A stretch of 64,000 bases of DNA, from positions 124,001-188,000 of the forward strand of contig JAHBTD010000001.1 of the NCBI GenBank assembly GCA_019638775.1, read 5' to 3'. Below the pieces are notes generated by a model that worked only from the letters and a program-made list of their open reading frames with translations, was not told the origin of the DNA and made no database searches. A program made the position numbers and the translations under genes. Source of the DNA: Fimbriimonadaceae bacterium. GTDB lineage: Bacteria > Armatimonadota > Fimbriimonadia > Fimbriimonadales > Fimbriimonadaceae. Positions 52,746-60,534 of the stretch are shown here, piece after piece. Numbering within the stretch: position 1 is the stretch's first letter; the number at the start of each line of letters is the position of its first letter.

Positions 52746-54359
52746 AGACTCCTCGCCTTTCCCCATCGCCTTCAGCTCATCGGCCGCTTCCTTATTCCCC
52801 GGATCAACCATCAGCAAAATCCGGAAACACTTCTCGGCAAATTCGAGCATCCCAAATCGTTTCGCGAAGCTGCCGTTCGACAAAAGCGCCTTCGCGGCAT
52901 CGACTCCCGCATCGCGATAGGCCGCAAACATCGTCTTCGCATCCGCATCCTTGCTGTCTGAGGCCAACTGGAAGACCAGCGCGAAAGCGAACTGTGTATC
53001 GTAGATGGGCGCGACCTTAATCTGGTCTTTGTATCTCTGTAGAAGCTTCCCCGTCTCAACAGCTCCATTCTTCGCGATCAGGGGTCGAATGTCGCGTGGA
53101 CCAGGTGGGAGGCTCCTGGAACTGTCATAGGGCGCTGGACCAACCTGGCCAACCGGCGCATAACTCAAGCTCGCCGAATCCATCCGCACCGGCGCGTCAT
53201 ATCGAGTCATCAGTTGATCCAACAGCTTTGAATCGCCCTTGAGGCATTTGGTGAGAAAGGCTAACTCAACTTCATTGAGCATCACGTAACGATCGAGGAT
53301 CGTTTGCGCAGTCTGCTTGAGCTCAACAGAGTCCGGCATAAGCAAAGACTTGGCCCGGTGACTCATCGTCCCTTGCGAGATGAAATCGTTGTGATTAAGC
53401 TGGTCGATGGTAAAGATATGGCGCGGCGTGAACTTCATCCGGTCCACCATGTCAAATCCCGCCTCTGGGCCCGCGCAGAAGAGAATCGGCTGATGCATGA
53501 TGCCCATGTTTCTCTGAACTGGATCGGTCATATAGCGCCAACGGGTGTCAGCAAGACTGTAGTAATCCTCCGTCGTATCCAGGCTCACCAACGCATCAAC
53601 ACGCGTGCCCGCATGTGTTTGAAAGATCACGCCTGCCTGAGCGCCAGCGCTGTGCCCCACAAACCCGATCTGATCCCAGTTCACGTTGGGCATCGTACGG
53701 CAGTAACCGATGATAAACCGGATATCTTGGCCCGATCCTTCACCCCCTTCAATCGCCATCGAGGAGCCATCAAGACTTTGAAATGCGCTGCCCACCACAA
53801 CGTAGCCGTGGCTTGCCAAGTATTCGCAAAGGACCGAATTGTCATCAAACGACGAACCGTTCCCCGCATGGTAGATCACGAGCGGAAACTTACCGGGCGT
53901 TGGCTTTGCATCGCGATACGCCGCCGTAGCTGTGTCCAAAATCTGATTCAGAACGGCCTTCTCTTCAGGCGTAAGCTTCGCGGGCTCCTTGCGCATCACC
54001 TCAGTGGCAACCGTGTCCAGCTCATAGGCCCGCAGTTTCTCGGCAACCTGCTTGAACTCCGGTTGTTTGGTCTCAATGGCAAAGTAGTCGCGCTGTTTCA
54101 GGGGCTGTCCCTTCGGTCCAACCGCCGGATACCAAATGTTCAGCAGAATTGGGCGTGGAGCTTTGCTTGCCAAAATGGCTTCCACGCTTGCTCCGGGGAG
54201 TTGATACGTTCGGCTGTAGTCAGCCACCCAACGACTTTGGAAACCTACCGAATGCAGCCCCGGTTTTAGTCCTCCCCAAAACAGCGGCTGCTGCGCAATC
54301 GCCGCTACAGAGCAGAGGATCATGAAGCAGAAAAGAATCAGACGCGATTTGAAGACCAT
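52743..54359 (-). CDS. Exported alpha/beta hydrolase (PAF-acetylhydrolase/dienelactone hydrolase-like)
   Basis: 538 residues from the ATG at 54359, which opens a signal peptide (FKSRLILFCFMILCSVAAIAQ); ATGs at 54401 and 54434 are alternatives. The hydrolase domain reaches to about residue 360: ILLNIWYPA, LVIYHAGNGSSFDDNSVLCEYLASHGYVVVGSAFQS, nucleophile Ser in GFVGHSAGAQAG. The C-terminal 180 residues are helical, with a TPR-like end (FAKRFGMLEFAEKCFRILLMVDPGNKEAADELKAMG). The layout suggests a periplasmic esterase or lipase. Divergent from an Lrp/AsnC gene. Confidence 0.8.
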   Translation of the reverse strand: MVFKSRLILFCFMILCSVAAIAQQPLFWGGLKPGLHSVGFQSRWVADYSRTYQLPGASVEAILASKAPRPILLNIWYPAVGPKGQPLKQRDYFAIETKQPEFKQVAEKLRAYELDTVATEVMRKEPAKLTPEEKAVLNQILDTATAAYRDAKPTPGKFPLVIYHAGNGSSFDDNSVLCEYLASHGYVVVGSAFQSLDGSSMAIEGGEGSGQDIRFIIGYCRTMPNVNWDQIGFVGHSAGAQAGVIFQTHAGTRVDALVSLDTTEDYYSLADTRWRYMTDPVQRNMGIMHQPILFCAGPEAGFDMVDRMKFTPRHIFTIDQLNHNDFISQGTMSHRAKSLLMPDSVELKQTAQTILDRYVMLNEVELAFLTKCLKGDSKLLDQLMTRYDAPVRMDSASLSYAPVGQVGPAPYDSSRSLPPGPRDIRPLIAKNGAVETGKLLQRYKDQIKVAPIYDTQFAFALVFQLASDSKDADAKTMFAAYRDAGVDAAKALLSNGSFAKRFGMLEFAEKCFRILLMVDPGNKEAADELKAMGKGEES

Positions 54360-54450
54360 TAGCGGAATGATACTGACCACCCCGCTTATCAATCTCCCCA
54401 TTGCGTAAAAGCTCTCCCAATTGCTACGAATCATTACTGAAATTTCAAAT

Positions 54451-54489
54451 TTGATTACGATTCGTTAAGAATGAGATACACTCCGTTTC
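54451..54489 (+). promoter_or_regulatory. Promoter region of the Lrp-type gene
   Basis: TACACT (54477-54482) ends 7 bases before the ATG at 54490; TTGATT (54451-54456) is the nearest -35-like box but 20 bases away. An AT-rich GAAATTTCAAATTTGATTACGATTCG stretch between the divergent genes is a plausible Lrp-type binding site. Confidence 0.4.
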
Positions 54490-54933
54490 ATGTCATCGGC
54501 AGACGCGCTCGACCGGAAAATCATCGAACAACTGCAAAAGGACGCCCGCGCCTCGTATGCGACGATTGGACGCGCCGTCGGTCTGACGGGGCCTGGCGTC
54601 TATGCCCGGGTCAAGCGTCTTGAGGAATCTGGCATCATCCGCGGTTACAAGGTGGATATCAATCCCGACTTTGAAGGACGCTCCTTGGTGGCGTTCGTGA
54701 GAATCGTCACTCGCCCTACTCCAAACGACACTGAAGTCTTTGAGAAGTTCGCCATCAATGAGCCCCGAATCGTGGAGTGCTACGACGTAAACGGTGAGGA
54801 CTGCTTCTACCTCAAAGTTGAGGTTGGATCAACAGAGGAGCTTCGCGCGTTGCTCGTGGACATCCGCGCCTTCCCAGAAGTGGTGCGAACGATCAGCTCG
54901 ATTGTGCTGGTGCGAGTGAAAGAGGCAAACTGA
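54490..54933 (+). CDS. Lrp/AsnC-family transcription regulator
   Basis: 147 residues. Helix-turn-helix at 8-50 (LDRKIIEQLQKDARASYATIGRAVGLTGPGVYARVKRLEESGII), then a linker strand and the RAM ligand-binding domain (LVAFVRIVTRP, ECYDVNGEDCFYLKVEVGSTEELRALL, VRTISSIVL). The usual ligands are amino acids. It faces away from the exported hydrolase gene 130 bases away, a common arrangement for a local target. DUF1990 and DinB genes follow on the same strand. Confidence 0.9.
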   Translation: MSSADALDRKIIEQLQKDARASYATIGRAVGLTGPGVYARVKRLEESGIIRGYKVDINPDFEGRSLVAFVRIVTRPTPNDTEVFEKFAINEPRIVECYDVNGEDCFYLKVEVGSTEELRALLVDIRAFPEVVRTISSIVLVRVKEAN

Positions 54934-54948
54934 ACCTACTGAACCGCC

Positions 54949-55512
54949 ATGCAACCCAGCGAGAACATCCCAGAAAGCCGCATCCAGTGGGGAGAGAACT
55001 GCCCCCTTACTTGGCACCCGACCGAAGGCGGCAAGCGGCCCTGGATCGCTTGGGATGATGACAAACACTTTGAATTGGGGGCTGATCCTGAAGGATTGCG
55101 ATTTGAACTGATTCGGGAGCGGATGCTCAGCGGCAAGTACTACCCACCCAATGTCATCCGCTTCTATGGGCGATTTCGAAACGAGGCGCGGCACTTGCGT
55201 CCTGGTGACCGCATCATCCAAAAGGCTTTCTTACTCCCCTCTGTGAAAGAGTTATATTTGTGGTCGGCAGCAGAGATCTTTGTTGCGGAGTCGTCTGATA
55301 CAGATTGCCGGATCGGTTATGTAACTACGGCTCGGCATTTTGGCAGGGGGATTTGGCAGGCGCATTTGTGGCGAGAGGATGGGCGTTTGAAGCTGCAGGT
55401 GACCAGTATTGCAGGGCCGCAGCACTGGCTTTTCTGGACTTTTTTGCCGATCGCGCGGATGATCCAAATGAAGGCTTGGCGGGCCGCAGTGGCCGACCTC
55501 CAAATGATATGA
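54949..55512 (+). CDS. DUF1990-like protein
   Basis: 187 residues. The central part (LSGKYYPPNVIRFYGRFRNEARHLRPGDRIIQKAFLL) and CRIGYVTTARHFGRGIWQAHLWREDGRLKLQV, ending LPIARMIQMKAWRAAVADLQ, follow the layout of DUF1990. That family has no known function. Starts 15 bases after the Lrp-type gene, so probably one transcript. No signal peptide. Confidence 0.6.
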   Translation: MQPSENIPESRIQWGENCPLTWHPTEGGKRPWIAWDDDKHFELGADPEGLRFELIRERMLSGKYYPPNVIRFYGRFRNEARHLRPGDRIIQKAFLLPSVKELYLWSAAEIFVAESSDTDCRIGYVTTARHFGRGIWQAHLWREDGRLKLQVTSIAGPQHWLFWTFLPIARMIQMKAWRAAVADLQMI

Positions 55513-55518
55513 AAATGA

Positions 55519-55558
55519 TATCAAAATCATTGCATTTTGATATACATTTGTCTACAAT
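55519..55558 (+). promoter_or_regulatory. DinB-gene promoter with overlapping dyad
   Basis: -35 TTGCAT (55530-55535), 17-base spacer, -10 TACAAT (55553-55558); the ATG follows after 6 bases. A perfect dyad TATCAAAA (55519-55526) / TTTTGATA (55535-55542) surrounds the -35 box, well placed for a repressor. Confidence 0.6.
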
Positions 55559-55564
55559 AATCTC

Positions 55565-56035
55565 ATGGCACACTCCATTGACTTTCAGCAAGCGACAACA
55601 ACGCTTTTGCGTGAGTGCTTTGAAGGCGTTCCGCAAAGCCAAGACTACAGTTGGTTCATACAACGCAACGAAGCGTTGTTCGACTCTTTCGATTCCGTCA
55701 CCGCCGAACAAGCCTCTACGCACCCCGCACCCGACTGCTCCACCATCGCCGCCCACACCTATCACATCCTCTTTGCGATGCGGTGGGCGAATAATCTACA
55801 GGGTGGGCCGGAGCCTGTGGGGACGTGGGAGACGAGTTGGGACAAGCAATCCGTTAATGAGGCGGAGTGGAAGGAGCTTGTGGCAACCGTCCGCTCTGAA
55901 TGCAATTCGTTCGTGGCGTGGTTCGAGAAGAACGAAGATTGGTCGGACGAAGACAATCTGATCGGCGCTCTGAACGTTCTGCCGCACATGGCCTATCATC
56001 TCGGCGCGATTCGGCAGTTGATGAAGTTCGTGTAG
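55565..56035 (+). CDS. DinB/YfiT-superfamily protein
   Basis: 156 residues, a four-helix bundle. Metal ligands of the superfamily are visible: HTYH at about 64-67 and HMAYHLGAIRQ near the end (the H-x-x-x-H with GxxR). Such proteins bind a divalent metal and include bacillithiol/mycothiol transferases; the exact role is unknown. It has its own probable promoter just before the ATG. A second, distinct DinB protein is encoded at 62785-63318. Confidence 0.85.
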   Translation: MAHSIDFQQATTTLLRECFEGVPQSQDYSWFIQRNEALFDSFDSVTAEQASTHPAPDCSTIAAHTYHILFAMRWANNLQGGPEPVGTWETSWDKQSVNEAEWKELVATVRSECNSFVAWFEKNEDWSDEDNLIGALNVLPHMAYHLGAIRQLMKFV

Positions 56036-56096
56036 GCGAGTTCATTACAGTGTCGCTCCTGCTATTGGATGAACGCAGGTAGGCTTTTGCCTATCC

Positions 56097-57167
56097 ATGA
56101 GTAGGCTCCTGAGCAGGTTTGCAGTGGCTGTGTCGGTGGCGGTCTGTTTGGCCGGGCACGTTGATGCGCAGGTGTCCCAACTAACTCCCCAAGAGCGCGC
56201 CATCGCCCACTGCTTGACTTTGATCCGCGATTGCCAATTGCCCGATGGAGCCTTCACGATGAAGAAGGATGGGCCCGTCTGGATTCAGCCGTACTTCGCC
56301 AACCACGCCGCATTGGCACTGGTCGCGGGCAAGCAAGAGTCGGACCTTCCTAGGGTTGCCAAATGGCTCGAATGGTACGCCGCTCATCAGCACTCAAACG
56401 GTACCGTCAACGACTTTGTAGGCAGTCGCGACGACTATAAAGACCGAGGCACGACCGACGCCACTGACTCGACGGCAGCAACGTTTTTGATCGTGGTGGA
56501 ACGGTATCACAAGGCAACCGCCAAGCTGCCCGATAGTGTTCGAGAAGCAGCCAAGAACGCCGTTGCTGCCATTGAAAGCGTTACGGACAGGGCTGACGGT
56601 TTAACTTGGGCTCACGCCAACTACCGTGTGAAATATCTGATGGATAACATTGAGGTTTATGGCGGGTTGGTGTCTGCGGAGAGGCTCTTTATTGCGTTGG
56701 GCGAAGACAAGCAGACTTCGAAGTCGGCGAGATTACGCAACGTGCTTGGCAACCGTTTGATCGGATTTTGGCAAGCCAAGGAGGAGCGTTATGCGTATGC
56801 GCTCCTGGAAACGGGAGCTTACGAAGTCCGCCCGGCCGATGCCAAACAACACCTTGGAACTGAATGCATGGCTAATCTCTTTGCGCTGACTTGGGTGGCC
56901 AAATGGCGTGGCCAGCTTTGGAGCGAGCTTAGATCGAAGTTCAAACCCGACACTGGCCTCGCTCCACAAGCTCCAGCCGAGCGATGGTTCATGGCGGCGT
57001 CTCGCTCTGGCTCGCAGGAAACAGTTGAGGATTATCGACAGCAAACGATCTCGGAAGCGCTGACATTCAATGCAGATAACGTGTACCTGCATCGACCCGC
57101 GGTGACGGCGTTGGCCCTCCTTGAGGGAGCAAGCTGGCTTTCCGGCTTGACCGATCGACGGCCATGA
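56097..57167 (+). CDS. Secreted alpha/alpha-toroid protein (prenyltransferase/squalene cyclase-like fold)
   Basis: 356 residues with a signal peptide (FAVAVSVAVCLAGHVDAQ). Repeats such as HCLTLIRDCQLPDGAFTMK, HQHSNGTVND and HANYRVKYLMDN, with helical pairs between, fit a terpenoid-cyclase-type toroid, but the catalytic DxDD of squalene cyclases is lacking. A short hairpin TAGGC-TTTT-GCCTA (56080-56093) lies just before the start. The stop overlaps the next gene's ATG by 4 bases. Function unknown; expected in the periplasm. Confidence 0.65.
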   Translation: MSRLLSRFAVAVSVAVCLAGHVDAQVSQLTPQERAIAHCLTLIRDCQLPDGAFTMKKDGPVWIQPYFANHAALALVAGKQESDLPRVAKWLEWYAAHQHSNGTVNDFVGSRDDYKDRGTTDATDSTAATFLIVVERYHKATAKLPDSVREAAKNAVAAIESVTDRADGLTWAHANYRVKYLMDNIEVYGGLVSAERLFIALGEDKQTSKSARLRNVLGNRLIGFWQAKEERYAYALLETGAYEVRPADAKQHLGTECMANLFALTWVAKWRGQLWSELRSKFKPDTGLAPQAPAERWFMAASRSGSQETVEDYRQQTISEALTFNADNVYLHRPAVTALALLEGASWLSGLTDRRP

Positions 57168-58042
57168 AGAGCGACCCATTCTCCATGGACGTCAAAGTCC
57201 GGGAACTTGCCGAGTCCTGGGGGTTCCAACCCGAGGTCGAGCTTCCGAGCGGGTACTGCTCGCGGGTGTTTGCCGACGAGACGCGGGTTTTGAAGGTTCC
57301 TTTTCAGGGGGAAGAGCTGACCAGTGGGTGCGTGGCGGTGGTACGGATGTCGGGCACAGTCGGGCCGAAGGTGCATGCTTGGGATGAGGCGACAGGGGTG
57401 ATCCTGATGGATCGACTGTTGCCGGGGACTTCCCTTTCACAAGCAGGATTATCCGATGAAGAATGCCTCAACATTACAGTTGAGTTTGCTCACCGGATAC
57501 GTGAAAACCCAGTGGATGCGCTGGAGTGGGAGTTGACGGATCAGGCTGGAAGCCTGCACCATAACGAGAGTGGACATTGTGGACAATGTCCCTCCAGCGG
57601 ATCGGGCAAGCAAGGATGCCTGCACCACAATCGGTTGATGCCCCTTCGCAACTACGTTGATGCCGACGACCCGCTCGGGCAGGAGCTATTGCAAAGCACC
57701 ACTGAAGAGGTGTTTTTGCATGGTGATTTGCACCACAGCAACATTCTGCTTGGCCCAGAGGGTTGGGTGGTGATCGACCCCAAGGGATTGATTGGCGATC
57801 CGGCATTTGAGCCGTCGGCGTTTATCCGCAATCCGATCGAGGAGATTGGGGAGTGGGAAGACTTGCCTTTGATCTTAGAGCGACGGATACGGCGGTTTGC
57901 CAAAGAGTTGCAGCTTGATCCTTGGCGTGTGTGGGGCTGGAGCTTGGTCGTGGTGCGCGATGGTGGCACGGAGCCGGGGCATGCTTGGGACAAGGTACGG
58001 CTGGCTCTTGAAGAGGTTGGCCAACTATTTTCCCATCGCTGA
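57164..58042 (+). CDS. APH(6)/hydroxyurea-type phosphotransferase with an in-frame repeat insertion
   Basis: 292 residues. Kinase marks: VLKVPF (ATP-binding Lys), Brenner motif FLHGDLHHSNIL at about 183-194, and metal-binding VIDPKGLIGDPAFEPSAFIRNP, the pattern of streptomycin 6-kinase/hydroxyurea phosphotransferases. Residues 127-156 (57542-57631) are not family sequence: this stretch is a dispersed palindromic repeat read in frame, giving SLHHNESGHCGQCPSSGSGK and a second LHHN. It falls between the hinge and the Brenner motif, where a loop can be tolerated. The protein may still be active; the substrate is unknown. Confidence 0.82.
   Translation: MKSDPFSMDVKVRELAESWGFQPEVELPSGYCSRVFADETRVLKVPFQGEELTSGCVAVVRMSGTVGPKVHAWDEATGVILMDRLLPGTSLSQAGLSDEECLNITVEFAHRIRENPVDALEWELTDQAGSLHHNESGHCGQCPSSGSGKQGCLHHNRLMPLRNYVDADDPLGQELLQSTTEEVFLHGDLHHSNILLGPEGWVVIDPKGLIGDPAFEPSAFIRNPIEEIGEWEDLPLILERRIRRFAKELQLDPWRVWGWSLVVVRDGGTEPGHAWDKVRLALEEVGQLFSHR
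57542..57631. repeat. Palindromic repeat inside the kinase gene
   Basis: Ninety bases, exactly 30 codons. AGCCTGCACCA (57551-57561) and GGATGCCTGCACC (57614-57626) flank TGGACATTGTGGACAATGTC and CCTCCAGCG. GGACAATGTCCCTCCAGCG is identical to 2450-2468. The reading frame is kept through the whole element. Confidence 0.8.
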
Positions 58043-58127
58043 TAAGTCATGGACTGGACGTACGTACTGCCTAATCTTACGCATCTTGTTGAACCTACGT
58101 GGATAGGGATGGCGTAGAAAGAAGCCC

Positions 58128-58493
58128 ATGATGAATGACAAGCACACACAAACGGATGACCGGCTTGACGAGGCTTTGGACGAATCTTTCCCCGCCAGTG
58201 ATCCTCCTGCGGTCACGGCTATCCCAACGCCGAAGGACAATACCGAGCGGAGCCGGTATGAGCTCCAACTTGACGGCGGTCTTGCAATCTTGGACTATCG
58301 CAGAGATTCGGGAGTAGTGTCGCTCAACCACACTGAAGTGCCCCATGCCTTGCGAGGACGCGGGATCGCGAACATGCTCACGCGGTACGCGCTTGAGTCG
58401 GCCAGGAGCGATGGGTTAAAGGTGAAAGCGGTGTGTCCGTTTGTGAAGGGGTTCTTGGATAAGCATCAAGAGTATGCGGATTTAGTGGGATAG
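58128..58493 (+). CDS. YjdJ-type GNAT protein with DESFPASDPP leader
   Basis: 121 residues. The N-terminal part (LDEALDESFPASDPPAV) is a short motif seen at the start of many small bacterial proteins. The rest is a minimal GNAT domain of the YjdJ/YidJ type: YELQLDGGLAILDYRRD, VSLNHTEVPHALRGRGIANML (acetyl-CoA loop RGRGIA), and the closing VCPFVKGFLDKHQEY with the conserved Cys-Pro. These minimal proteins hold acetyl-CoA, but their substrate is not known. GAAAG precedes the ATG. Confidence 0.85.
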   Translation: MMNDKHTQTDDRLDEALDESFPASDPPAVTAIPTPKDNTERSRYELQLDGGLAILDYRRDSGVVSLNHTEVPHALRGRGIANMLTRYALESARSDGLKVKAVCPFVKGFLDKHQEYADLVG

Positions 58494-58501
58494 GTTGGGG
58501 C

Positions 58502-58741
58502 GTGGAGAATCTTTGTAACGCAGTAGTCCTCCGCAAGCTGGTCGAGCAGGGCAATTTGAGCAAAGCAGAGGGCAAGAAGCTGATCGGGAAGAGCCCGGTT
58601 GGGGAAGGGGCCGTGACGATTGACGATATCTTGTCTGAAAGAGACAAGGCTAAGGAAAAGGCGGACGGGCAGGAGCCGGAGGCAGAGCCGGATCAAGCCG
58701 AGCCGGAGGGGATTCCCCCTCCCTTGATGGGAGGGGGATAA
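58502..58741 (+). CDS. Small hypothetical protein whose end is made of repeat DNA
   Basis: 79 residues from a GTG at 58502, 8 bases after the GNAT gene. A helical, charged peptide (VVLRKLVEQGNLSKAEGKKLIGK, ERDKAKEKADGQEPEAEPDQ). The last eleven codons (EGIPPPLMGGG) come from the first copy of module A of the repeat array. No family recognised; it may be real but re-ended by the repeat. Confidence 0.4.
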   Translation: MENLCNAVVLRKLVEQGNLSKAEGKKLIGKSPVGEGAVTIDDILSERDKAKEKADGQEPEAEPDQAEPEGIPPPLMGGG

Positions 58742-59760
58742 AGGGGGAGGGTGGCGAAGAGCGCGGCTGAATGCGGGGGCTGGGCAACAGGCTAAGACAG
58801 GGCTCGCAGAATCTGCGATGACGCAGGGGCCGTGCCACCCAATCACCCCCTCCTTTGGTTCCTCCCCCCTCAAGGGGGAGGAGGGCCTTTGCGATGGGTG
58901 GTGGTACTCGGGCAAGGCAGCGTGGTCCATTCACCCTCACCCAGTTCGCTGCGCTCACTGCCTCCCCCCTCAAGGGGGAGGAGGGCCTTTGCGATGGGTT
59001 GCGGTGCTCAGGCAAGGGATGCGCGGTCCAATCACCCCCACCCTGTTCGCTGCGCTCACAGCCTCCCCCCTCGAGGGGGAGGAAGTCCTCGAGCCAAGGC
59101 CGAAGGGAATCCCCCTCCCTTGATGGGAGGGGGATAAAGGGGGAGGGTGGCGAAGAGCGCGGCTGAATGCGGGGGCTGGGCAACAGGCTAAGACAGGGCT
59201 CGCAGAATCTGCGATGGCGCAGGGGCCGTGCCACCCTATCACCCCCCTCCTTTGGCTCCTCCCCCGTCAAGGGGGAGGAAGATCCTTTGCGTTGGGTGGT
59301 GGTACTCGGGCAAGGGATGCGCGGTCCAATCACCCCCACCCTGTTCGCTGCGCTCACAGCCTCCCCCCTCAAGGGGGAGGAAGTCCTCGAGCCAAGGCCG
59401 AAGGGAATCCCCCCTCCCTTGATGGGAGGGGGATACAGGGGGAGGGTGGCGAGGAGCGCGGCTGAATGCGGGGGCTGGGCAGCAGGCTAAGACAGGGCGC
59501 GCAGAATCTGCGATGGCGCAGGGGCCGTGCCACCCGATCACCCCCTCCTTTGGTTCCTCCCCCCTCAAGGGGGAGGAAGCTCCTTTGCGGTGGGTGGTGG
59601 TACTCGGACAAGGCCGCTCTGTCCAATCACCCCCACCCAGTTCGCTGCGCTCACAGCCTCCCCCCTCAAGGGGGAGGAGGGCCTTTGCGATGGGTTGTGG
59701 TACTCGGACAAGACCGTGCTATCCAATCACCCCCTCCTTTGCTTCCGTCATCCCCGATTG
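58706..59760. repeat. Composite tandem array of two palindromic modules
   Basis: Module A, about 150 bases, opens with CCCCCTCCCTTGATGGGAGG and contains GGCTGAATGCGGGGGCTGGG; copies start at 58715, 59111 and 59410. Module B, about 100 bases, is centred on CCTCCCCCCTCAAGGGGGAGG; copies near 58862, 58963, 59065, 59262, 59361, 59561 and 59659. Order: A-B-B-B-A-B-B-A-B-B. Copies differ by only a few percent. Open frames across the array on both strands encode Pro/Gly-rich nonsense and are not genes. Confidence 0.9.
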
Positions 59761-59909
59761 GCCAGGGCAGGCGCGTTTCTCGGCGGAGTCGAAGAACGGC
59801 GCCCACAGCCAGGTAGCCCGTGACCTCCCTCCCCCTAGCCCCTCCCTCCATTTCCGGAAAAATGGAGGGAGGGGTTTCTGATTTGTGAGGTTCCTGGGAG
59901 AACGCCTTT
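59761..59909. repeat. CCCCTCCCTCCATTT hairpin after the array
   Basis: CCCCTCCCTCCATTT (59839-59853) and AAATGGAGGGAGGGG (59860-59874) form a perfect 15-bp stem, followed by TTTCTGATTTG. Same as the hairpin at 63888-63923. No gene in the rest of the stretch. Confidence 0.75.
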
Positions 59910-60461
59910 TTACGCCTTTGCCAGCAGGAACTCTGCCTGTGCTTCGTCGATTCCGCCGATGCGGATGGCTTTGATCTGGTCGGGGCGGATGAACACCGTT
60001 CCCTTGGAAGAATAGTCCTCCCAGAAAACGGCCAGCTTTGCAATGTGTTGATGCACTTCTTCGACCTTTGCATAGTAAATGCAGTCGTCATAGCGGACGC
60101 AGCAAAACGCTCCGGCGGCGTGGCAGTCTTTGAGGGCCTTTTTGACGGAGGCTGGGCTGGTCTTCCAACGGGCTGACTTTTGTCCCTCGAACTGCGACCA
60201 TGTCTTGTGCAGCTTTTCCAGCGCGTGAAGATAACGGCTATCGGTTTCGATCCAGTCGACCTCGTCAAATCCGATCCAGTCGTACTCCGCTCCAGAATGC
60301 CCAGGCTCTCCGTGGAAGTTCACATATCGGAGCTTAAAGTCATCGCCCTCTATTTCATCTACATAGCCGCATAAGAACTTATCGTCCTTCTGCCATTCGC
60401 AGCGTAGGGCGAGAAGCGTTCCCTGCTCCTTGACTTGGGCGATGAAGTCGGCAATGCGCAT
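59910..60461 (-). CDS. Hypothetical protein, 183 aa
   Basis: Family not recognised. The N-terminal 80 residues look like a small beta-barrel (LLALRCEWQKDDKFLCGYVDEIEGDDFKLRYVNFHG, EYDWIGFDEVDWIETD), similar in feel to Sm/Tudor-like folds that bind short peptides or RNA. The C-terminal part is mixed (SPASVKKALKDCHAAGAFCCVRYDD, AKLAVFWEDYSSKGTVFIRPDQIKAIRIGG). No signal peptide. The conserved-looking pattern and good codon use favour a real gene. Downstream in transcription order of the cupin gene. Confidence 0.6.
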   Translation of the reverse strand: MRIADFIAQVKEQGTLLALRCEWQKDDKFLCGYVDEIEGDDFKLRYVNFHGEPGHSGAEYDWIGFDEVDWIETDSRYLHALEKLHKTWSQFEGQKSARWKTSPASVKKALKDCHAAGAFCCVRYDDCIYYAKVEEVHQHIAKLAVFWEDYSSKGTVFIRPDQIKAIRIGGIDEAQAEFLLAKA

Positions 60462-60501
60462 TTGGATTGAATTGTACGGCTTTGAGGGTCATGACAATAA
60501 T

Positions 60502-60516
60502 GGAGCGTCGCGCTCC
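60502..60516 (-). terminator. Possible terminator of the cupin gene
   Basis: GGAGCG and CGCTCC arms, 6 bp, with a 3-base loop; on the minus strand ATTATTGT follows. Short stem, weak tail. Confidence 0.35.
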
Positions 60517-60534
60517 CTAGCCACGACCGAGCGG

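Noticed and set aside
53304-54269. 321-codon plus-strand open frame opposite the exported hydrolase
   Set aside because: Shadow frame with His/Arg-rich translation.
58706-59760. CRISPR array or multiple small Pro/Gly-rich genes
   Set aside because: Repeat units are about 100-150 bases, directly adjacent and without unique spacers, and no cas gene is present. Open frames are reads through the repeat in every frame.
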